From positions 158,493 through 222,492 of the forward strand of contig JAHBWE010000018.1 of assembly GCA_019637155.1 (NCBI GenBank): 64,000 bases of DNA. Reading direction: 5' to 3'. This DNA comes from Labilithrix sp. (GTDB taxonomy: Bacteria > Myxococcota_A > Polyangia > Polyangiales > Polyangiaceae). The notes beneath the pieces were generated by a model, which worked only from the letters and a program-made list of their open reading frames with translations, was not told where the DNA came from and did not search any database. Positions 24,831-32,100 of the stretch are shown one piece after another (within the stretch, counting starts at the first letter, position 1; every line of letters begins with the position of its first letter). A program made the translations under genes and the position numbers.

Positions 24831-26378
24831 GTGAGCGCACGTTCGGACTACGTCAGCGCGGCGCGGGCGCGCGAGCTCCTCGACGTGAAGCCGCAGACGC
24901 TCTACGCGTACGTCAGCCGCGGCCACATCCGCAGCATCGACGCGGGGAAGGGGACACGCGAGCGCCTCTACCTGCGCGAGGACGTGGAGCGCCTCCGCAC
25001 GCGCGCGCATGCCCGCGCAGGTCACGGCGCGGTCGCGGCGGCGGCGCTGCGCTGGGGCGAGCCGGTCCTCGACACGAGCATCGGCACCGTCACCGAACGG
25101 GGCCCAATCTACCGCGGCCACGCCGCCGTCGACCTCGTCGCGTCGGGCGTGAGCTTCGAGGTCGTCTGCGCGCTGCTCCACGGCGCCGTCGCGGACACGA
25201 TCGCGCCGGCCCCCGCGCCGTCGCAGCGCCCGTCGAGCTCGCGTGCGCGAGGCGGGCGGATGACGGGGTCTGGGCGACGCGATGTTCGATGGTCCGTGCT
25301 CCGCGCGCTACTGCCATCCGGCGCCGACGCCTTCGCCGCGATGCTGCTCACCGCCAGCACGCTCGCCGCGGCTACATCACGCGAAGGCGCGCCGCTGGAG
25401 CTGGCCCCGCGTGGTCGCGCCACGTCGTCGCGCCGCGAAGGCGCGCCGCTGGAGCTGGCACCGCGTGGCAACGTCGCATCGCGTCGCGAAGGGGCGCCGC
25501 GGCGGGCCACCTCCGCGGCGCGTCGCGATGGCGTCGAGGCGGAGCTGGCTCCGTCGATGCGCGGCGTGAGCATGCTCGGTGCGGATGGCGAGCGCGGCGT
25601 GGCAGAGGGCTTGGGCGTGGTGATGGCGCTCGTTCGTCGGCTCGTCGTGGCGTGTGGGGTGCCGCGCGGGGGGGCGGTCGTGGCGCGGGCGGAGCGGGCG
25701 GGGTCGATCGCGGAGGCGCTGCTGATCGCGCTCGGGGCGGCGCCGACGCGTGCGCGGGTCGCGGCGATGAACGCGGCGCTCGTGCTGTGCGCCGACCACG
25801 AGCTCAACGTGTCGAGCTTCGCCGTGCGCGTCGCGGCGTCGGCGGGTGCGTCGCTGCCGGCGTGTGTCCTCGCCGGGCTCGCGGCGCTCTCCGGCCCCCG
25901 GCACGGCGGAGCGACGCGCGCGGTGGAGGAGCTCACCCTCGCGATCGGTGCGCCCGAGCACGCCGCGGCCGCGATCGCGGAGCATCGCGCGCGCGGCGAG
26001 GCGGTCCCCGGGTTCGGGCATCCGCTCTATCCCGCCGGCGATCCGCGCGGCGCGCTGCTGCTCGATCGCGCAGTGAAGCTCGCGCCGAGGGCCCGCGGCG
26101 TGCGGGTGCTCGTCGCCGCCGCGAGCGCGATGAAGCTCGCCGAGCACGAGGCGCCCACCGTCGACGTCGGCCTCGTCGCGCTCGCGCGCGCGCTCGGCCT
26201 GCCGCGCGGGGCGCCGCTCGCGATCTTCGCGTGCGGACGGCTCGCCGGTTGGATCGCGCACGCGCTCGAGCAACAGCGCGAAGGGCACCTCCTCCGGCCG
26301 CGCGCGCGCTACGTCGCTCAGAGCGCGTCGGCGTCGACGCTGAGGACCGTGTCCGCGATCGGCGTCGCGGGCGCGTAG
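24831..26378 (+). CDS. Citrate synthase-like protein with N-terminal helix-turn-helix
   Basis: A 515-residue fusion; GTG at 24807 would add 8 residues. Residues about 1-60 form an excisionase/MerR-like HTH (SAARARELLDVKPQTLYAYV, RSIDAGKGTRERLYLREDVE). The rest is a citrate synthase fold with CADHELNVSSF, PGFGHPLY and PTVDVGL, so the two His and the Asp of the active site appear present. Residues about 120-260 hold a low-complexity insert of REGAPLELAPRG-like repeats. HTH-citrate synthase genes of this kind often sit beside a normal citrate synthase; binding of the neighbour's promoter is plausible but not shown. The 3' end overlaps the epimerase gene by 61 bp. Confidence 0.85.
   Translation: MSARSDYVSAARARELLDVKPQTLYAYVSRGHIRSIDAGKGTRERLYLREDVERLRTRAHARAGHGAVAAAALRWGEPVLDTSIGTVTERGPIYRGHAAVDLVASGVSFEVVCALLHGAVADTIAPAPAPSQRPSSSRARGGRMTGSGRRDVRWSVLRALLPSGADAFAAMLLTASTLAAATSREGAPLELAPRGRATSSRREGAPLELAPRGNVASRREGAPRRATSAARRDGVEAELAPSMRGVSMLGADGERGVAEGLGVVMALVRRLVVACGVPRGGAVVARAERAGSIAEALLIALGAAPTRARVAAMNAALVLCADHELNVSSFAVRVAASAGASLPACVLAGLAALSGPRHGGATRAVEELTLAIGAPEHAAAAIAEHRARGEAVPGFGHPLYPAGDPRGALLLDRAVKLAPRARGVRVLVAAASAMKLAEHEAPTVDVGLVALARALGLPRGAPLAIFACGRLAGWIAHALEQQREGHLLRPRARYVAQSASASTLRTVSAIGVAGA
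25381..25520. repeat. In-frame minisatellite in the HTH-citrate synthase gene
   Basis: GCGAAGGCGCGCCGCTGGAG recurs at 25381 and 25435, with a third, diverged copy at 25486 (spacings 54 and 51 bp). It encodes REGAPLELAPRG-like units outside the conserved fold. Confidence 0.75.
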
Positions 26379-27307
26379 CCGAGCTCGGCGCGCGCGCGGC
26401 GGTCGTCGACCATGCAGACGAAGCGGATGTGATCGAGCTCCGGCGCCGGGAACGTCGTGAGGCGGAGCGACCACAGCCGCTTCAAGAGCGACTTGCCGAG
26501 CGAGTAAGGGACCGGGACGCTCGGACGATCCAGGATCTTGATCGCGTGCGAGAGCGGCAGCGGGTCGGGGCCGGCGATGTTGTAGATTCCACGCTTTCCG
26601 GGGGCGAGGGCGGCGCGGAGCGCGCGGACGACGTCGGACTCGTGGATGACCTGGATCATCGGGTCGAAGCCGAGGAGGCGCGGGATGGTGGGGAGGCGGA
26701 GGAAGTTCGAGGCCGCGTTGTGGACCCCGCCGAGGATGTGGACCGGGCGCAGGATGACGGTCTCGGTGTCGGGGTGCTTCCAGAAGAAGCCCTGCGCGAG
26801 CATGTCGACCTCGATGAGGTCGCGGATCTCGCCGAAGCGCGCGCCGCCGAGGAGCGGCGCGTCTTCGTTCAGGAACTGCGCGTTGTCGGGCTGCGGGCCG
26901 TAGACGTTGGCGCTCGAGAGGACGACGAGCTTCGGCACGTCGAACTGCGCGACGTACTCCATCAGCTTCTGGAAGCCCGCCACGTTCCAGGAGTGATGCT
27001 CGGCCTGCGACGCGCGCGGATCGTGCATCACGCCGAGGTGCACCACCGCCTCGATCGGCTCGGAGCGGAAGATGTCCTTCAGCTTCTTCCGGCGGATGTC
27101 GACCTGCTCGTGGCGGACGTCCTTCGGCTTGTCGGGGAAGGGACGGCGATCGACGCCGACGACCTCGCGCTCGCGATGGAGGAGGCGGACGACCTGCTTG
27201 CCGAGGCGACCGCACGCGCCGGTGACGAGGACGATGCCCTCGCCGCGCGGCCGCGGCGGCGGCGGGTGGAACGACGACGGCGGGAGGGAGTCGGGCGCGT
27301 CGAGCAT
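26318..27307 (-). CDS. NAD-dependent epimerase/dehydratase (extended SDR)
   Basis: A 329-residue protein. After a 24-residue proline-rich leader comes the nucleotide-binding motif VLVTGACGRLGKQVV (about 27-41). Later are HLGVMHDPRAS, LSSANVYGP (Ser and Tyr region) and a C-terminal substrate part. This is the family of nucleoside-diphosphate-sugar epimerases and related reductases; the Tyr is followed by GPQP rather than the usual YxxxK, so catalysis is uncertain. The product is unknown. A perfect hairpin ends 4 nt before the ATG. It is probably co-transcribed with the acyltransferase gene upstream. Confidence 0.8.
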   Translation of the reverse strand: MLDAPDSLPPSSFHPPPPRPRGEGIVLVTGACGRLGKQVVRLLHREREVVGVDRRPFPDKPKDVRHEQVDIRRKKLKDIFRSEPIEAVVHLGVMHDPRASQAEHHSWNVAGFQKLMEYVAQFDVPKLVVLSSANVYGPQPDNAQFLNEDAPLLGGARFGEIRDLIEVDMLAQGFFWKHPDTETVILRPVHILGGVHNAASNFLRLPTIPRLLGFDPMIQVIHESDVVRALRAALAPGKRGIYNIAGPDPLPLSHAIKILDRPSVPVPYSLGKSLLKRLWSLRLTTFPAPELDHIRFVCMVDDRRARAELGYAPATPIADTVLSVDADAL

Positions 27308-27311
27308 TTAG

Positions 27312-27336
27312 GCCGCGTGCTGATATAGCACGCGGC
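27312..27336 (-). promoter_or_regulatory. Perfect inverted repeat just before the epimerase start
   Basis: GCCGCGTGCT and AGCACGCGGC (10-bp perfect stem, GATAT loop) end 4 nt before the ATG at 27307. No Shine-Dalgarno is visible. Read on the minus strand it contains TATATC, a possible -10 element. It could be an operator, a translational control hairpin, or the end of acyltransferase transcripts. Confidence 0.5.
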
Positions 27337-27355
27337 ACGAGCTCGCTTTGGTCGC

Positions 27356-28285
27356 TCAGAAGAAGACGCTCTTTCGTTCCTTGAGGCCGCGGTTCAGCAT
27401 CGACTGGATCGTCGCCTTCACGACGTGGACCTTCTCCTCGATCACGGCGTCGTCGTCGTCGGGATCGCCGTCGAAGCGCATCGGCTCGCCGAAGTAGATG
27501 CGGTACTTCGTCGGGAGCGGCAGCGCGCCGAAGGGGAGGAGGAGCTGCGGGAGGATCGGCGGCGCGCTCGGCATGCGCAGCACCTTCGCGAGCGAGGTGA
27601 AGTTGCCGACCGAGACGTACTGCTCCTCGCCGCCGACCACCGCGACGGGCACGATCGGCGTCTTCGTCTCCATCGCGAGCCGCATGAAGCCGAGGCCGAA
27701 GTCGCAGAGCTGATAGCGCCTCGTGAACGGCTTCGAGATGCCGCGCGCGCCCTCGGGGAAAACGAGGAGCGCCTCCTCCGCCGAGAGCAGGCGCTCCGCG
27801 TTCTCGGGGACGCCGACCACCTGACCGACGCGCGAGAACAAGAGCGACACGAACGGGAGCGTCTGCGTCCACTTCTCGACCATCGCGCGCATGAAGCGCG
27901 GCGGCTCGACGTCCATGAAGAGCGACGCGCCGATCATCGCCGCGTCGATCGGGATCTGGCCCGAGTGGTTGGAGATCAGGAGGACGCGCGTGGCGGGGAC
28001 GTGCTCGGCGCCGTGCACGGCGGTCCGGAAGTAGTGACGATGCAGCAGCGCGGCCGAGGCGAGCGCGTACTTCGTCCACGCCGGGTCCATCCCGAACGGG
28101 TCGACGCCGGTCGCGGTGAGGTTGAGCGGCACGCGCGCGAGGCGGGCGTTGAACTCCTCGCCGAGCTTCGCCGTCATCCAGTCGTCGACGCTCGACGTCG
28201 CGGAGGAGAGGAGCCCGCGCGCGAGCGGCGCCAGCGACCGAAGCCGCGACATCCCACGCCGTGCGAGCGAACGAGTCTCGTTCAC
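27356..28285 (-). CDS. Lysophospholipid acyltransferase-like protein
   Basis: A 309-residue PlsC-like protein, GTG start. The acyltransferase motif is NHSGQIPID (His107, Asp114), a longer spacing than the classic H-x4-D. The glycerol-phosphate-binding motif is FPEGARGISKPF. Later comes VPVAVVGGEEQY. It probably transfers an acyl chain from acyl-CoA or acyl-ACP to a lysolipid or another alcohol at the inner membrane. The downstream epimerase gene is 48 bp away on the same strand; the LD-carboxypeptidase gene diverges from its start. Confidence 0.82.
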   Translation of the reverse strand: MNETRSLARRGMSRLRSLAPLARGLLSSATSSVDDWMTAKLGEEFNARLARVPLNLTATGVDPFGMDPAWTKYALASAALLHRHYFRTAVHGAEHVPATRVLLISNHSGQIPIDAAMIGASLFMDVEPPRFMRAMVEKWTQTLPFVSLLFSRVGQVVGVPENAERLLSAEEALLVFPEGARGISKPFTRRYQLCDFGLGFMRLAMETKTPIVPVAVVGGEEQYVSVGNFTSLAKVLRMPSAPPILPQLLLPFGALPLPTKYRIYFGEPMRFDGDPDDDDAVIEEKVHVVKATIQSMLNRGLKERKSVFF

Positions 28286-28315
28286 GGTGCCAAGCTAGTA
28301 CGATGCACGGGCGAA

Positions 28316-29188
28316 TTGAATCCTCCCCCGCCGCTCCGCCCCGGCTCGCTCATCGCGATCGCAGCGCCCGCGAGCCCGTTCGATCGGAACGAGCTATTTC
28401 GCGGGCTCGCGTGGCTCCGGACGCGGTATCGGCTCCGCATCGACGGCCGCGTCCTCGCGCGGGACGGCTACCTCGCGGGGGACGACGACACGCGCGCGGC
28501 CGTGCTCTCCGCCGCGATGCTCGATCCCGACGTCGGCGCGATCGTCGCCGCACGCGGCGGCTACGGGATCATGCGCATCGTCGATCGCCTGCCGTGGCGC
28601 GACTTCTCCGCGCGCCCCAAGCACCTCGCCGGCTTCAGCGACGTGACCGCGCTCCACGTCGTCGCGTGCTCGCGCGGCGTCCCGACCGTGCACGCGCCGA
28701 ACGTGACCGGCCTCGGCCGCTCGATCTCCGCCGCGGAGCGCCTCTCGCTCATCTCCGCCTTCGAGGCGGGCCCGCCGCCGGAGTGGCGCGACCTCCGCGC
28801 GATCGTCCCCGGCGACGCAACAGGCCCCGTCTTCGGCGGCAACCTGGCGCTCCTCGAGGCGATGGCGGCGAGCGGTCTCCTCGACGTGCCGAAGGGCGCG
28901 ATCCTCGTGCTCGAGGACGTCACCGAGCGCCCGTACCGCATCGACCGCATGCTCACCGCGCTCCTCCTCGGCGGCCACCTCGCCCGCGCGAGCGCGATCG
29001 TCTTCGGCGGCTTCACGCAGTGCGATCCGGGCCCCGACGGCGTCACCGTCGAGCACGTCCTCCGCGACCGCACGAAGAAGCTCGGCGTCCCGATCTACGC
29101 GGACGCGCCGTTCGGCCACGGCTCCCCCAACTTCGCGTTCCCGCTCGGCCGCGTCGCGCGCCTCGAGAACGGCGTCCTGCGGTTCTAG
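28316..29188 (+). CDS. LD-carboxypeptidase, S66 family
   Basis: A 290-residue peptidase of the LdcA/MccF family, which removes the terminal D-Ala from murein tetrapeptides during peptidoglycan recycling. TTG at 28316 fits the family N-terminus (PPPLRPGSLIAIAAPASP); no ATG or GTG is better placed. Motifs are AARGGYG, the nucleophile Ser108 in GFSDVTALH, LEDVTERPYR and FGHGSPNFAFPLG (His). It has no signal peptide, consistent with a cytoplasmic enzyme. Stop codons of this gene and the convergent TPR gene share the palindrome CTAG. Confidence 0.9.
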   Translation: MNPPPPLRPGSLIAIAAPASPFDRNELFRGLAWLRTRYRLRIDGRVLARDGYLAGDDDTRAAVLSAAMLDPDVGAIVAARGGYGIMRIVDRLPWRDFSARPKHLAGFSDVTALHVVACSRGVPTVHAPNVTGLGRSISAAERLSLISAFEAGPPPEWRDLRAIVPGDATGPVFGGNLALLEAMAASGLLDVPKGAILVLEDVTERPYRIDRMLTALLLGGHLARASAIVFGGFTQCDPGPDGVTVEHVLRDRTKKLGVPIYADAPFGHGSPNFAFPLGRVARLENGVLRF

Positions 29189-32100
29189 CCGTTCCGCGTG
29201 AACGGCGGCACCGTCGGGGAGGTGCCGGTCTCGTCGTCCATCGACTCGGCGAGGTCGTCGGCGATGATGATGCCGTCCTCGGAGCCGGGGTGCGTCGACT
29301 CGAGGTCGAGGTGCATGCCGGCGCCGGTCGGATCCTCGAAGTCGTCGTCGTTGTCCTCGACGCCGCCGGGGGCCGTCTGCGGCGCGCCGTCGATCGTCTC
29401 GGGGCCGTTCGGGCTCGAGCCCGGCGCGACCGTCTTCACCTCTTCGCTGTCGCCGAGCAGGTCGATCGCGGGCGGCTGCGCGGGGCGATCGGTCGAGACG
29501 CCCGTCGCGCCGGTGGGCTCCGACGCGGGCGCCGACGGCGGCACGCGCGAGGCGCGCTTCGGCTCGCGGCTCAGCGTGGCGGGCACGATCTGGCCGGACT
29601 CCGTCGCCTCGTCGTGCGTCGCGGTGAAGGAGAGGCCGGGCGGACGGCGCACGCCGAGGTTGCCGTTCGCGTTCTTGGGCGGACGCGCCTGCGTCGCCGC
29701 GGTGTCGTCGTGCGGGACGGGCGGGACGGGGACGGGCGGGACCGCTTCGATGCTGGAGCTCGTCGGTGAGTCGCCGAACTCGAGGCGCTCGAACTGCGCG
29801 TCGATCTCGTCCTCGACCGGCGCCGCCGCCTTCGGTGGCAGCGGCGGCGGCATGCTGCTCACGCCTTTCGTCGGCGGGGTCGAGGCCGAGCGCGGGCCGG
29901 TCACGATCGGGCGCGCGGTCGCGGCGGTCTCGCCCGTGCGCGTCTCCTCGCGCGGCGGCGGCACCGACGGACCTCGCGCGATGGTGGGCACGCTCGTCGA
30001 CGGGACCGGCGGCGGCGCGGGCGCGGCGACCGGGACGCGCGACGCGGAGGGACGCTTGGGCGGCTGCGACGGCGAGGTCGGAGCGGGCGGCGGCTGCGAG
30101 ACGCTCTTCGGCGCCGCGCCGGCGCGCGACGGCGGGGGCACAGGCTGATCGGAGACGAGCTTCGGCGGCGCGTAGACGAACGCGGGATCGCCCTCCGGCT
30201 TCTTGAGCTGGTTCGTCTTCGCGCGCTCGAGGCCCTGCGTCGCCTCCGCGTCGCCCGCGCGCATGCGGAGCACGCGGCGCCACGCGTCGGCGGCCTCGCG
30301 CGCGTCGGCGAGCTGCTCCTCCCAGATGCGCGCGACCTTGCGCGCGAGCTCGGCGCGCGCGTTCATGTCCTTGCCGCGGAGGATCTGGTCTTCGTAGAGC
30401 TGCACGAGCGACTTGTAGTCGTTCAGCTCCATGAAGAGGCCCGCGAGCTCGTCCATCACCTGCTGATCGGTGGGGGAGAGGTCGTGGAGCTTCTTCAGGT
30501 CGGTCGCGGCGTTGACCGGCTCCTGGAGCTGCTCGCGCCGGATCTTCGCGCGGCGGGCGAGGAGCTGGCGCACGAGCGGGCCGTCGAAGACCTCGGAGAG
30601 CGCGTGGGTGAGCGCGTTCTCGGCGCGGCGCGCGTCGTTCGTGTCGAGGCCGAGCTGCTCGAGCATGTCGAGGGTGAGGCCGTCGACGTGCGCGACGAGC
30701 GCGTCGCCGAGCCACGTGAACGCCTGCTCCGCGTCGTTGAGGTCGCGGTGCGCGAGCGTGGCCGCGCGGCGGAGGAGGTTCGCGCGCGTGCGGCCGCCGT
30801 CGCGCGCGCCGTGGCCGCCGGCCGCGAGCGCGGCGCAGAGCGCGCGGCGGAGGCGATCGCCGCCGCTGATCTTGTCGCCCTCGTGGGCGGCGTTCTCGAG
30901 CACGGCGACCGTCTCCTCGCTCGGCGCGCCGGAGAGCCCGAGCTCGAAGAAGCCGCGCGCGCGCTCGGGCTGCCCGCGCGTGGACGCGACCTGCGCGGCG
31001 CGGCCGAGCGCGCGGACGCGATCCGGCGGCGCCTTGCTCCGCGTGATCTGCCGCTCGTAGAGATCGATGACGTCGGCCGGCTTCGCGGCGAGGGCGGCGA
31101 GGCGCTCGAGGAGAGGCTCCGCGTCGGCCGGCGGCACGAAGACCATGCCTTGCTCGCCGTGCGCCATCGCGTCCTGGCGCGCGGTGCCGGCGCGCGCGCG
31201 GACCTCGGCTTGGCGCACGAGCTCGTGCGCGCGCTCGACCCCCTGCACCTCGCGCGTGAGGACGTCGTGCGCGACGGTGAGGGCGTCGTGATCGCCCGTC
31301 TTCACCGAGAGCTCCTCGAGGTGATCGGCGAGCTTCTTGTCGGCGCCCTTCGTGCGAACGAGCTCGATCGCGACGGTGACGGCGTCGGCGTCGCGACCCA
31401 CGTCCGCGAACCGCTCGAACGCGCCGCGGAGGGCGTTCGTGCGCTCGACGCCGTGACGCGCGTCGAACCACCACTCCTTCAGCTTGCTCGCGACGATGCC
31501 CTTCCAGCCGAGGCGATCGCCGAGCTCGATGTAAGCCGTCCGCACCGAGGGCTCGCCCTGATCGGCGAGGTCGGTGAGGGCGCCGAGCGCCTCGTCGCCG
31601 CGATCGAGCTTGTCGGCGAGGATCGCGGCGAGCTTCGTCGTGAGCCCCACCACCTCGCGCTCGTCCGCCTCGATCTCGATCCGCTCGACGAGGAGCTCCG
31701 CGACGCGGCCCCACTGCTCCGTGATCTCGCAGAGCTCGCAGAGGCGCGTCAGCGCGTCGAAGTCCTCGAGGTCCGCCTTGCGCACGAGGTCGAGCGCGCG
31801 GATCGCGTTCCGCGGATCGTCGAGCTTCTCGTAGAGGCGGGCGAGGCGGGCCGCGATCTGACCGCGCTCCTGCACGTCGGCGACGAGCTTCAGCTCGCGC
31901 TCGAGCGCGTCGGCGGCCTCCGCGAGCGCGCCGCGGTTCTCCTGCAGGTCGGCGATCGCCTGGAGCGCGGGGCGGCACGTCGGATCGAGATCGGAGAGGA
32001 TGATCTCGTAGCGCGAGATCGCGGTGTCGATGTCGCCGACGCCGTCGGCGAGGAGCTCCGCCTCGCGCAGCGCGACGCGCGCCTTCTCCGCGCGGTCGAC

